From Sphaerolaimus hirsutus (Eukaryota > Nematoda > Chromadorea > Monhysterida > Sphaerolaimidae): DNA of 64,000 nt. Shown here piece after piece: positions 43,901 through 55,663 of the stretch. A program made the translations under genes and the position numbers. Every line of letters starts with the position of its first letter. The first letter of the stretch is position 1. The stretch is from assembly GCA_964036195.1 (NCBI GenBank), contig OZ038460.1:375504-439503 (forward strand), given 5' to 3'. The notes beneath the pieces are model-generated. The model did not search any database, was not told where the DNA came from, and saw only the letters and a program-made list of their open reading frames with translations.

Positions 43901-44644
43901 AAGTTCTGTCCCAAGCAGTACGGGTCGCTGGGCGCGCTCAAGATGCACATCCGGACGCACACGCTGCCCTGCAAGTGCCACGTGTGCGGCAAGGCCTTCA
44001 GCAGACCCTGGCTCTTGCAGGGCCATTTGAGAACGCATACTGGTGGGTGGGGGCTCCAAACTTTAGGGGGTGTTTTGGGGGGTTTGAGAGGGGGTTTTTG
44101 ATCAGTTTTTGAGGCATGTTTGTGCATGTTTTGGCTTGTCGGCGCTATTTTTGTTGCTGAAGACGCACTCAACGCTTATCTAATTGTTCGAAAAGCATTT
44201 TGAATGTTTACATTATTTTTGTTCACAAATCCTTGAAAAAAGCAAACTGCAAACACTGCAAAACTTTGATTTCAAATCACCCCCACCACACTATCCAACC
44301 CCTCCCACCCCCCACCCCAAACCTACACAACCCCCCACCCCCCACCCCAAACCCACACAACCCCCCCACCCCAAACCCACACAACCCCCCACCCCAAACC
44401 CACACAACCCCCCACCCAAAACCCACACAACCCCCCACCCCCAGGCGAGAAACCCTTCGGGTGCCCATCCTGCGGGCGGGCCTTCGCAGACCGCTCAAAC
44501 CTGCGCGCCCACCTGCAAACGCACAGCGAGGTGAAAAAGTACAGGTGTTCGAAGTGCGGCAAGACTTTCAGCAGAATGTCGCTACTCAGCAAACACGAGG
44601 GTGCCGAGGGGGGGTGCAGTGGGACTGCGGCTGGGGGTGATTGA
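40918..44644 (+). CDS. Snail-family C2H2 zinc-finger transcription factor
   Basis: Six exons: 40918-40954, 41046-41362, 41535-41785, 42336-42554, 43885-44042, 44445-44644; phases 1,0,2,2,1 agree at every join. It is a nuclear DNA-binding repressor type. There are five fingers: [19 protein letters not shown] (exon 4, last ligand Cys as in Snail), [55 protein letters not shown] and [19 protein letters not shown] followed by EGAEGGC. The [21 protein letters not shown] and [12 protein letters not shown] blocks are diagnostic of Snail rather than Scratch. The N-terminal half is low complexity: QQQQQ, a poly-Ala run and a TSSSSTST stretch. The start [12 protein letters not shown] lacks the SNAG sequence and resembles the RRKQ repressor peptide of SALL and BCL11 proteins. 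No PxDLS-type CtBP motif is seen. The assignment to Snail is firm; the first exon is less so. Confidence 0.93.
41832..41975 (+). repeat. Introner-family copy inside Snail intron 3
   Basis: Starts GGGCGGTTGCAGAGCCTG after CAG and ends GGAACCGCCCC+CAG, CAG on both sides. Its first bases are GG, not GT. It lies 47 bases inside the intron, so the host intron's own donor (GG|GTGGGT) is used and the element is a passenger. Confidence 0.75.
42639..42901. repeat. TA-MITE in Snail intron 4
   Basis: TACCGTATTTCCTCG...CGAGGAAATACGGTA, 263 bases, close to the copy at 24959. It starts 84 bases after exon 4. Confidence 0.88.
44277..44443 (+). repeat. C-rich minisatellite abutting the last Snail acceptor
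   Basis: About eight tandem units of roughly 20 bases, 'cccccaccccaaacccacac' type, run straight into the acceptor CCCCCAG of exon 6. The repeat therefore supplies the pyrimidine tract. Length polymorphism here could affect splicing of the last two fingers. Confidence 0.85.
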
Positions 44645-46719
44645 GATTGTGATTTTTGGATCAGGGGCTGGATTTGATTGAATGTGTTTAGGGTGCAAGT
44701 AGGGCGCCCGGCATCAGAGTGGGTGTATGATAGTGAATTGGGCAGTGAAATACGTTATTAGTCAGTGTGATCTAGGGATATTTATATACCAGAGGCCACT
44801 CCCAGACCCCGTTTAATACTCTGAAAAAGTCATGTAAAATAGTTTGAAAAATGTCAAATGTCATGCAAAGTGTCAAATGTCATGTAAAGTCTGGGAGTGA
44901 CACCTGCGGTCAATTTCGCCAACTTTCGCCATTTCGGTCAACAACCTGTCCACTTACGGAATTGGCGCCAGATTAAAAGTGTCTACCGTATTTCCTCGAA
45001 ATACCCCCAGGGGGTTTATCTTTTCCGAGTCTGATTTTTGAGGGGGGGGGGTTAAACCAGGGGGGTATATCGAGGAAATACGGTAATTGGCCCGAGGAAT
45101 TTTTACCATAAATTTCACTATTAGGTTTTTTAACGTATAAATGGTATACGCTACCTGACCTGATTTATTAGCAGACTCAACGTGTGGGGCTAATTACAGT
45201 ATTTATTATTTGTCTTTATTTTTTGCAAATATGCAGCGCTTTATTTTTTATTTGCAAGGAATTTGAATATATTTTCGCCATACGTTTTGATTCTCAGTGT
45301 ACTGCTCTTTGTCAGTATTTATCTGGACAAATTTTATCCATGACATTACTTTTTAGGTATTTATATAGGTACCTAGGTATAATGTTGTGTGACGGTACAA
45401 TCAGCCATTTTGTTGTTGTTTTAGGACAATATTTACCTAGGAAAATTTGAGGACCATACTAGCAAGTGAGACGTTTTCCTCCAAATGAATTTCTATTGAT
45501 ATTAGTTATTTATTTCATTCATATATATCTCATTGAAATCATACCTAGGTATGTACCTAGCGATGCATTTGCAGCATGCAAAATATTTACTATTTTACGT
45601 TGTTTTCGACATCACTTTTTGCCTTCTTACATTATTAATGATTAAAATTTATTTGTGCTAAAAGCACTACACTTGTTTACGACACCAGTGCTTTATTAAT
45701 ACATTTATTTGTCCTTCATATTGGACCATGCCTTTCACGTCGTTTAATTTTTTTGTCACACCATTTTTGCCAGCTTAATTATTTTCGCCATTTTATTTTC
45801 TCGTCCGAGTTTCGGCTGTTATAATGTCGAATTTGATGAAAGCAAAAAAATTGAGAGCGGAAGTATATTATGGTAATCTGAACAATGAAATAAATAACCA
45901 AATGCAGCTGTCGCGCATCCGTTCCGAACGGAATTAGCGTCAATATTTTTGCGGCAAAACGCCCCGCCGCTTCATAAATAAATATGTATATCCCGATTTT
46001 TGACGCGTTTCCGACCACCCGCGAAAATTTCGCGATGCCGACGGCCCGAAATTTGACAAATGGCATTTTCGCGTCGATGCGGCAATTTTTTTTTGAAGGG
46101 TGCTGCGCAATTTTTAGCACTTGAATTTATTTCAAACTGGCGGTGCCTAACCGGAAGGAGGGTTCACTTTGACACGGATATTTTCCGCGTCAATTGTTGC
46201 TTAATGAAGGCGAAATAAAAAACCAACTAAATATTTGAAGTGTGCAGAGTTGAGCTTTTTTCAGCGAACCTAAAAGATGCATAAACTGTCGTTTTAATCT
46301 ACCGTATTTTCTTGACTGAGCCCCCAGAGGATTTGACCCGGGAAAAACAGCAAAAAAACAATCAAATGGAAATGGACCAATAGTTCACGCATATGAAACG
46401 GCGCGACACATTTGAAACGTTTCAGTGCCCAATAAACTTGAAACATGAAAATGAAAAATATTATCATTTTCCTTGAAGTATTGCCATACAATTTTGGAGT
46501 TCATTTGGATCACTGCCAACTGTGCATTTGACGCGGCGCACGTTTAATAAAGTATCGCGTGTAGGGCTTCATTGGACTGTTTCATTGCAGAATTGTATAG
46601 CAATGAACCACTCATGTTTACTTAAAACGTCAAATTAATTAAAACATGCAATCCCAGTGTCCAAATTTTGAGGAGCCTTCCCTTTCAGAAGCTAAGCTAA
46701 TTCATTTCTGTTTTTAAAG

Positions 46720-47144
46720 TACCTGCCGTATTTCCTCGAAATACCCCCCCCCTCAAAATGAACACTATGAACTTATAAACCCCCCTCTAAATCCCCCCCC
46801 CCCACCCAGATATAGTGTATGTAGGACGTAAATGACAAAAGCTACGGTTTGATCCGTGAATCGCAGAATACACGTTAAAAACAATGACTGTATTATGTTA
46901 GAACAGGGTTTATATACCGTATAGGTACGGTATACAAGTCTATAGAGTCTGATACATGGCCGTTTTTGTTTCATTTTCCGACGTCTGTGCACGTTACAAA
47001 CAACAATTTAGTACTGGGATTTCGAAAAATCTCTGGCGAGATAATAACCCCCCTCGAAATACCCCCCTCGTTTAACCCCCCCCCCCTCAAAATTCTCACT
47101 CTGAAAAAAATAACCCCCTGGGGGTATTTCGAGGAAATACGGTA
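46720..47144. repeat. TA-MITE
   Basis: Left end TACCTGCCGTATTTCCTCG (slightly altered), right end CGAGGAAATACGGTA. The interior is related to 1-373 and 27586-28025. Confidence 0.82.
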
Positions 47145-48059
47145 ATTGGTGTTTATGACACGTCTCAATCTGATGACTATATTGAGGTATATTTATTAAT
47201 ATCATGACAAATAAAAAATAAAAAGTAATGAAAATAAGATATTTTTCCAACGTTGTGCTATGCCAATTTCAAAATATGTTTTGAAAATAAGTGATTAATA
47301 AGCATCATGCCCCCGTATCATAACTTCATTAAAAATTCACCTGCTAAAAAGTAAGACGTCTTACTCTCAACAAAATTTGACCATATAACTATCCCATCTA
47401 ACAACACCATCTAGCAGCAAAAATTTTTCAGTGGCAGGAGACAGTCCCGCAGCCTGTAAATTGTCAAATGACATGCCAAATGTCATACAAATTTGTCAAG
47501 TGTCATGAAAAATGTAAAAAGTTCAATAATGGGAGAAGACAACGATGGCAACCACTCGGGAGAAAAAACTTTCCCATTTTTATCTCAAATTTTCTTTTTC
47601 ATTTTTCGGACCAGTTTTGAGTTTTTTATGTTTTGGACGAGCTTCCAAGCTTTTTTCTAACTGCGTGGAATAAAAATTCTGAATTATTGTTTGCAACCGT
47701 TAGATGATTGAAAACGCAGGTGAACCTTCATTTTTAATTCGCTGGATGAGAAAGACTTTCTTTGACAAAAACAAATAGGTATCATGGCGTTATAAAAGCA
47801 TATTTTCATTTCACTACTGTGCCTACAACTAAACAAATAGAAAATAATTACAAACAACCCATTGTCCAATCCCAAACCGTGACAAGTGGCAAATTAAGAG
47901 GCACAGGTACTTCAGAATTTTCGCTACTTTGTTAACGTTTCGTTTCCAGTATTAATTGTCAATTGACGGGACAGGACAGGACATTTAAAATATTTAGCTG
48001 AACTTGTCTGAAATGTGTCAATTGAAAATACCTAGGTATGCGAATTCGTCGCTGAGGAC

Positions 48060-48397
48060 TAGTGATGTGAAAAGCGCCAGAACTTTCGCGCCAAGCGCCA
48101 AAAGCGCCATGGCGCTTTTCCGTCGCGTAGCGCCAAGCGCCAATGTCGCCTGAGCAAAATGGCGCCAAACGCCAGAAGCGCCATGGCGCTTTTTGCTCTG
48201 GCGCTAGCGCCAAGCGCCAGCGCCAGGCATTTTGTTCCTGGCGCCGGTCAAAAATAGCGCCATGGCGCTTTTCATGGGCATAGCGCCAAGCGCCAATGGC
48301 GCCACAGCAAAATAGCGCCAAGCGCCAACAGCGCCATGGCGCTTTTTGCTTTGGCGCTAGCGCCAGACGCCAGCGCCATGGCGCTTTTACATCACTA
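48060..48397. mobile_element. TAGTGATG-ended hAT-type palindromic element with perfect 8-bp duplication
   Basis: TAGTGATGTGAAAAGCGCC...GGCGCTTTTACATCACTA, flanked by CTGAGGAC on both sides (48052-48059, 48398-48405). The whole body is made of GCGCC-type palindromic words, which would fold into many small hairpins. It gives the superfamily (hAT) for the GCGCC elements all over the window. Confidence 0.92.
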
Positions 48398-49544
48398 CTG
48401 AGGACACGTAGAGGAAGTAAATATTATATTTATTTACCTAACTGAGAAAAACAGGAAATTGTAGAATCCAAACTTAATTTACCGACTGTAGAAGGACCAT
48501 AGAATAATTATTAATGACAGCCACAAAAAATATAGAATAAACATGAAATATGTTGCCCCAGTGTTGCGAATCGAATCTTTTCCATTTTTAGAACATCATT
48601 CAAATAGTAAAAAACCCGAGATTTAATTTGATTAAAAATAGTTTGATGATTATGAAAAGAACAATTCTTTCAATTCTTCAATAAAATCGAAGGCATTATA
48701 ACAAATTTACAATTTATCTCGTTATAAAATTCAAGGAATTATGGAAGGAAAAACAGATAATATTTCTCCCTGTGAAAACGCAACGATATTCTTTGGCTCA
48801 TACATCAGGCGTGCTGGCGCAGGTAAATGATTTTTTAAATTCGGCAAATTTTGCAAAGGTATAATAACTATTTAATTCACAATTTTGTGACGTGACTTTA
48901 TATACCTACGTATGAAGGTAATAGGTATTTATTTACTGGTTTAAGCGGGACCGTCAGAATTTGTGACATGGATGGAACGAAGGCTTTTAGACGCTAATTC
49001 AAACCGACTGTAAGTGCAAAATTTAAGAATGTTACCTATGTAAATTTCTATCTGGTGCCAGTACTGCACCCTGTAAAAGATCATGTAATATTTAGAATGC
49101 CATGTAGGTGTGTAAAATTCCATGTAAAATGTCATGTATGATTTAGAATGCAATGTGAAGTGTAAAATGCACTGTAATATTTATTTACAATCGACAAAAA
49201 GTAAAATTTCGTGACAATTTACATGACATTTTAATTTTTACATGACGTTTTACAGGGTAGGAGTTGGGAACTGTGCTCTCATAGCTGAGATGCTGAGACG
49301 ACTCGGCGGACAGCACACCTAGTATGAAAACCTACCGTAATTTAATGAATAAAATCTTGTGATAAATTTCGTAATTAATTATTCCATAGTAAAAAACGAA
49401 ACATTATGGTGAAAAACTGTTAAATTTTTGGTTCATTATTCAGATGGGTTACGGTAGGTTTTCATACTAAGTGTGATGTTCGCCGAGTATAACCCCTGTC
49501 AAATATTCATTCCGCTCTGGTATATAAATTCACTTGACTCCCAG

Positions 49545-52500
49545 GCATCTCCCTGTCACTGAGCACTTGTACAATTGGCACAAATATAATCCTAGCCATA
49601 ACTTTGGCCAAATGCAGAACACTCGACCAGTCCACCAGAATTTGCCTAGTGAACATGGCCATATCAGGTACCAGATGCAATTACCGTATTACCTCGAATT
49701 ATCCCCCCCTTGAATTAACCCTCCCTCGAAATACCCCCCTAAATTTCGGCTGAGGAAATAATACCCCCCCCCCCCTCGAAATACCCCCCGCCCTCAAATT
49801 GAGTGTAACGTGAACGTACATGACAAATACCGCAGTTTGTGATCTGTACAATGCAGAACACACGTTAAAACTGATGATTAAGTGACGTTAGGGAAGGGTT
49901 TTTGTGTATATACAGTAATATCTGCCAATAAACACATATAAATCTATGTGATTTTTAGATTTTTCTACGTCTGCGTATGGGGAATTTCCGATAATTTCTA
50001 GCGAAATAATAGACCCCCCTCGAATAAACCCCCCCTCGAATTATCCCCCCCTCAAATTTTGCTGGCGAAAAAATAAACCCCCTGGGGGTATTTCGATGTA
50101 ATACGGTAGAATGTACAACTGTGTTCACATGCTTACCATGTGATGACAAAAATGACAAGTTTTCGACTATTTTTCATTGTGAAAATTCAGCATTTGAATT
50201 ACCGCATTTCCTCGCAATACCGTTCTTTTTCTCACCAGCAAATTTTGAGGGGGAGGGGGTTTATTCAAGGGGGCTCATTTGAGGGAACTTCATTATTATG
50301 CACGAAATTCCACATGCTCAGATGTAGCAAAACTCAACGATGACAAATAAGTATTAGCATTTGTAGATATGTACACTGCCACACCCTGTAAAATGTCAAA
50401 TGTCATTTCAGGCATTGTGTACTGCAGCGTCAACTCACTGCGACAAATACATGAGATTGTAGTCGCGTATGTCATGGGAAGACCTTGTGATGTTATGGCT
50501 AGTTGTTGCGCTTTGAATTGAGCTGTCTACTTGTAAAAGTCGATAAGTCCAAATTTCCAACAATTAAGTCCAGAAACGCCATCTAGATCTGATCCTACCA
50601 ATATTTCATGATTTTTCCAATGTGACTTCGGGGGGACTTATTCAAGCAGTCACTTCTTTTACGTCAAAGTATGGAAAGCAATCAAGACTTCTATTTCACA
50701 CAGATGCAACGTAGCACCTGCGCACTGTTACAATGGCTGCACACTGGCTCCTATGTAGCCTTCATTATGGGCCTGGCACTGATCGCTATAGACAGGTGCC
50801 ACTCCCAGACCCTGTACAAGACCCTGTAAAGTGTAAAAGACCCTGTAATATGTCAAGTGAAAAGACACTGCAACGTGCAAAAGACCCTGTAAAATGTCAT
50901 GTGTTATGTAAAATACCCTGTAAAATGTCATGTGTCATGCGAAATACGATGTGAAGATTTGGATACAAAAACAACATTTGGATATGATAAAATAATATTT
51001 GGATACGATCAAAAAATATTTGGATACGATAAAATAATATTTGGATACGATCAAATAATATTTGGATACGATCAAATAATATTTGGATACGATCAAATAA
51101 TATTTGGATACATAGGACACTTTACAGGGTCTTTTACACAACACATGACATTTTACAGTGTCTTTTACACTTTGCAGGGTCTTTTACATGACACATGACA
51201 TTTTACAGGGTCTTTTACACTTAGAGGGTCTTCTACAGGGTCTGGGAGTGCCCCCAGGGGACATTTTACGTGGAAATTCGACAGCATCGCAAGTGGGCCG
51301 TACACCCAGCCGCAGATATTGACCGAGTTGAGGGACATGAAAGGCATGGGGAAGTGCAGCAGGTTTTGGTGCATCGGTATGTGCATACGATCGAATATTT
51401 AGCGTGTACATGCAAGAAATAGTGGCTCTAAGCACACTAGAATGTGGCCTAAACTTCGCAAACAGATACATCAACATCTGGGGTTTTGTAGATTTGGACC
51501 CCCGCGGGGGTTCATATAGATAGCAAATCGCTCCTCCGAAGGGATAGATAGCTGAAAAATTTTCTGGGGGGGTTGGGGGGGGGGTTTGGGGGATCAAAAA
51601 CGGAGGTCAAAAACGATACATCCTGGTCAATTCAAATGTGTTTTCGCATTTACCCGTTTCCGGAAATTCAGCAGTAAACTAGCATGTTAATAGTGCCACA
51701 TTAGACACAAATGAGGCTATCAGTGAACACTGAGCAGTGATCCTACAAGCGCCAAAACGAATGATGTAAAAGCGCCATAGGGTTGGCGCTGGCGCCAATT
51801 GAAAAAACGCAATGGCACTTTTATCGCTTGGCGACATATTCCTGTGGCGCCATCAGTGCCTGGCGCTGAGATTCAGAAGAGTTGGCGCTTTTTACATTAT
51901 TCGCCAAGTCCCTGAGGCCAGGGGCCAGATTTAATTCTCCCTACAGATTTGTAGGGTAGGGCGTACGCCCGATAGATTTTTATAAGCTCAGCCGCATCGA
52001 CGCACATGCACCGAGAGCAAGGCGGTTTGTAAAATATACGAAACCATCCCTTAACGGCGCCGATATTGCAATATGACGTAAATATATCGCTTCGATTTTG
52101 GCCCGGAAATCACTATTTCGTCATTTCTTGGCCGTCTGCCAATTCGCTTTTTATTTTATTTTGTCGGGCGGGTTACTCGCATAAGTCGCGCTTTTGTACG
52201 CTCGTGCATGCATTTCTTTCTTGTCGCTGCCCTCATGGTTTCGGTTGCAGACAGTGAACACTAAAAAAGTGACCACCTGACTACACAAAAGCGCGAATTA
52301 TGCGAGTAACCCGCCCGACAAAATAAAATAAAAAGCGAATTGGCAGACGGCCAAGAAATGACGAAATCATGATTTCCGTGCCAAAATCGAAGTGATATAA
52401 ACTGGTGGCAAATATAAATGGGAAATCAGGTACCTCATTTTTCATAACTATCTCACAGGAAAACGTGCAGCCCAATATGGCTGCCATTTGATGTGGGGCT

Positions 52501-55500
52501 GCCCACAACATTTGCCTACATATATGCCAAGTGGTACCCCCTGGCACCCCCCTGTTCTGCTGCTACAGATTGATGAATGTTTTTTTCCAATTTTTTTCCC
52601 GGCAAATATAAATGGGAATTTTCAAAAAAACACAAAATACAGCTGCAGTAAAGTGCACAGCCGATTTTTTTGTGTGCTGCCAACACAAGCAATGAATGCA
52701 CTTGTGTTGGGTTCTTTTCAAATAAAATAAAAGTTACTTATAGCTTTCCCACAGCCATATTTTGACTGCTGGTAAGTTGGGAGTATAATTTGGTCCCTGG
52801 TCCACTCACACCCACAAAACTTGCCCTCAGCAAGCAGGCATGGACCACAAAAACATGACAACAATGATTTTAAACTTTGTGATTATCAAAATTGTAGTTG
52901 TGATTGAAAAACTGTGATTTTCAATTTTCTGGGCATGACCTCTTCATTTGTTTATCCCAGTCACACTAGATACAGGGCACATTGCCCATTGGCCCCTATA
53001 GGTTTTTATCAAATAATTAGTGTCCACATTGGATGGGCACAAGTATTTTGTCATTTGTGTCAAGACACTGCAGGCGTCAGACATGCTGTCAGGCGAGTGC
53101 CCCCTCTACGCAGGGCCATTTTTATCATTGGCTATAAAAAATACTTTAATGCAAAAATGGAGCCCAGGAGCAGCCATATGTTGCCCCTGAAACCAAACAA
53201 GCCAATTCTGGCCCCCATGTGCTCCATGAATAGCTTAGGATAGTGGATTGTTCACTTTTTCAAACCTACGTTTTTCTTCAAAAAAATTTCATGTTTGATC
53301 AACAACGCCACCATTGTGTGGGGCTTCTGGGGGTTCTGACTGGGTAGAAAAGTTGCACATGATTACAATCTACCAATGTCAAAAAAACTTTTTGGTCTCA
53401 AATGTCCAGAAAAAAATTTATCAATAATTTTTGTTTCATCAGGAACAAAAATTTGTATGGAAGTTCCATTTACATTTGCCAGAAAAAAACATGAAAAAAA
53501 ATTTTTCTGCATCAAGGGTGGCTTGAGGGGGGTGTCCCCTAGGTTATATATAGTAAATACTTGGGGGCACCCTCACACAAGATGAAAGCCTAACAGCTTG
53601 CATGTGGGATTTGTAAAATACAATTAAGTGATTTTCCCGTTTATATTTTCCACCAGTTTACGTCATATTGATATCGGCTACCTAAAGGGATGGTTTCGTA
53701 TATTTTACAAACCGCTTTGCTCTCGGTGCATGTGCGTCGATGCGGCTGAACTTAAAAAAATCTATCGGGCGTACGCCCTACCCTACAAATCTGTAGGGAG
53801 AATTAAATCTGGCCCCAGGCGCTATGACGCTTTTTAAAGGCCTAGCGTCGAGCGCCAATGGCGCCATAGAGAAACGGCGCCAAGCGCCAGTCTTTGGTGA
53901 GCCGAAATATAGCTCAGCGATTTTACACTACTATTCACGAGTCCACCATTTACCCATTTGAGTACCTACGCCGTTATATTTCACATTTAAAGGAATTTAT
54001 CACATCACAAAACTTTCAGTATCGCCCTGGCTTATATCCACAGTGATCGTCAGTCACAGATACATCTACTACGCATTGTTGGCACCTGAGCTCGGTTCAG
54101 AAATTCTGACATTTTGCAGTAATTCACAGATCACTGGGTACCCAGGTGGCAGTCCCGCACGCTGTTAAGTGTAAAGTAAAGTGTCAAATGTTGTACAAAT
54201 TTGTCAAATTTCATTTCACACAAAATGTGAAATGCTCAGAGATGAACCGCTTCCGTTTTGCATTTTAATCGAGATTTTACTTGACATTTGACACTTTACA
54301 TCACTTTACAGGGTGCGGGACTGCCCCAGGAATAGATAGGTCACTTACACTGGCAGTGTTACTGATTGTGGTCGCATGTCTACTCGGCTACCCGGTGATT
54401 TTGTGGAGAAATGTACGCTTTCGGAACCAGTTCCATCAAAAGTCAGTTGGTCACGTTTTGTATTCATAACTCTATGCGAATTTGTCGCATACCAAACTTT
54501 TTGCCCCCCCCCTCCAAACAAAGTAGTGACTAGTAAGGACTCCTCACTGAGGAGAGTATCGTAAATGCATAATACAGGGGTTAATGCATGCAAAGCTAAT
54601 CATGCGTACATAATCATAATTGATGTCCGTAAAGAATAAAGAACTTTGACTGGAGCCTTGGAATTTCTATGGGGCCGATTTTAGTTGTAGTTGTTTTTGC
54701 GGTCTGTTTGAAATTTTGTATAATCACCTAAAATACCTACTAGGCAGTTTTTACAATGATAATTCAGAATACTGCGAAACCGGACCGAAGGTTCCGAGGA
54801 AAAGCCTGCTAGTTCTTCTAAATATAGTCGCATTTTGACCAGTCAGTATCAACACACATTTCCAACTGCCCTCTTCAGACCCCAATCACTCATACTACGT
54901 TTGAATCTCAAAAGGAGTCTATCATCGACCAGAGCTTTGTTGTGGGCATCTATTCTGCACGGATCAATGTCTGCCATAACACTGATATTGTATCGGTATA
55001 GTATGGAACTGGGACCAGGTAATGATGGGAAACAAAATGGCCAAAGATTTTTTTTGTCTTTTTTTTTGGGGGGGGGGGTTCCAACATAGAAAAAACTGTA
55101 AAACGATTCGAAAATTATGGTCCTTTTTTGGCATTTTCAGGTGAAAATGAATGCACTTTAAATGTAAGTAATGAAAAACAAGTGATGTTCTCGATGGCGA
55201 ATACAGAAAAATGTGAAAACGTGTCTGCGGCGACACTTTGGGAGCCGTCAAAAAATTACGACGTACAAAGTAGCCCAAAAAATACGAAAACAGAATTTCG
55301 GGAAATTTTCATGGAAACTTCCGAAAAATTCGAAAATTCGAAAAATATTTTCGGGGAAAATTTCGTGAAAATGCACTCTGACTAGCATTCACCCAATCCC
55401 TTTCGCGTAGGTCAACACGGTATTTATGCACACTTTCCAATATTTTTGGATATCGTCGCACAAACCTCCCCATTGGTAATTCCAATTGTGATAATATCAT

Positions 55501-55628
55501 CGATGGAAAATTTGAGGGTGGTTTTTAAGAGGATTTTCATGCGACAGAAAAATGTCGTGGTGTCTTTTCGATCGACGCCTACCGGTATGAAGGCACAGAA
55601 TATGTATTTCAAGTCGTATGGTTTTTGA
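49545..55628 (+). CDS. Seven-transmembrane receptor (rhodopsin-like GPCR), N-terminus missing
   Basis: Eight exons: 49545-49667 (TM1, GTNIILAITL), 50412-50491 (TM2), 50704-50795 (TM3), 51258-51376, 54020-54145 (TM4, SPWLISTVIV), 54330-54429 or -54441 (TM5, ending GYPVILWRNVRF), about 54879-55018 (TM6), 55411-55628 (TM7, SPLVIPIVIISS, then a cytoplasmic tail to the stop). Phases agree (1,0,2,1,1,2,1). In TM3 the Cys (STCALLQW) and the Asp of AIDR are 24 residues apart, the standard class A spacing. Odd points: DRG instead of DRY, an unusually long second loop, no CWxP in TM6, and SPLVIP where NPxxY is expected. The ligand is unknown, and such a diverged receptor may be chemosensory or peptide-binding. 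Introns 3 and 5 are introners. The first methionine lies upstream of 49545. Confidence 0.8.
49682..50108. repeat. TA-MITE in receptor intron 1
   Basis: TACCGTATTACCTCGAATTA...GATGTAATACGGTA. It begins 15 bases after the TM1 exon and fills more than half of the intron. Confidence 0.88.
50796..51257 (+). repeat. Introner: intron 3 of the receptor
   Basis: The exon ends ATAGACAG, and the intron is GTGCCACTCCCAGACCC...GGGAGTGCCCC+CAG, 462 bases, phase 2, CAG on both sides. The split codon completes the Arg of the TM3 DR motif. The interior has 'accctgtaaagtgtaaaaga' arrays, their complement, and six tandem copies of a 'atttggatacgatcaaataat' unit (50950-51115). Confidence 0.92.
51750..53835. repeat. 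1.9-kb nested palindrome inside receptor intron 4
   Basis: The outer arms, from about 51914 ('ccagatttaattctccctac') to about 53820, match over 'cgggcgtacgccc', 'gcatcgacgcacatgcaccg' and 'ggtttcgtatattttacaaa'. A second inverted pair lies inside (52128-52170 with 52315-52360). A GCGCC element (51760-51905) adjoins at the left and GCGCC remnants at 53818-53900. No coding sequence; the long frames here are shadows. Confidence 0.8.
54146..54329 (+). repeat. Introner: intron 5 of the receptor
   Basis: The exon ends TACCCAG, and the intron is GTGGCAGTCCCGCACGCTG...GTGCGGGACTGCCC+CAG, 184 bases, phase 1, CAG on both sides. It belongs to the 'CAGTCCCGCAC' subgroup. Excision joins ITGYP to GIDRSLTL at the start of TM5. 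Confidence 0.9.
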
Positions 55629-55663
55629 TTTGTTATTGATTAAGATTAAACATTGTGATCACT

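Larger units (their letters stand above)
44645..49544. other. 4.9-kb AT-rich intergenic region with repeats
   Basis: No gene recognised. A degraded introner relative lies at about 44792-44908. TA-MITEs lie at 44984-45085 (short) and 46720-47144, with a lone terminus at 46302. A hAT-type GCGCC palindrome is at 48060-48397. An introner-family copy at about 49057-49278 has CTG on both sides. Between 45090 and 46300 and 47145 and 48050 I see only AT-rich sequence. The N-terminal exon of the receptor gene should lie in the last part but was not found. Confidence 0.55.

Noticed and set aside
45779-46120. 113-codon minus-strand frame
   Set aside because: Short, no recognisable motif or splice signals; may be chance in an intergenic region.
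50950-51115. Short tandem array as a CRISPR or satellite locus
   Set aside because: Six units of 21-22 bases with no spacers, inside a receptor intron; simply an expansion within the introner.
52914-53243. 109-codon plus-strand frame in receptor intron 4
   Set aside because: It lies in the nested palindrome, has no known motif and no splice context.
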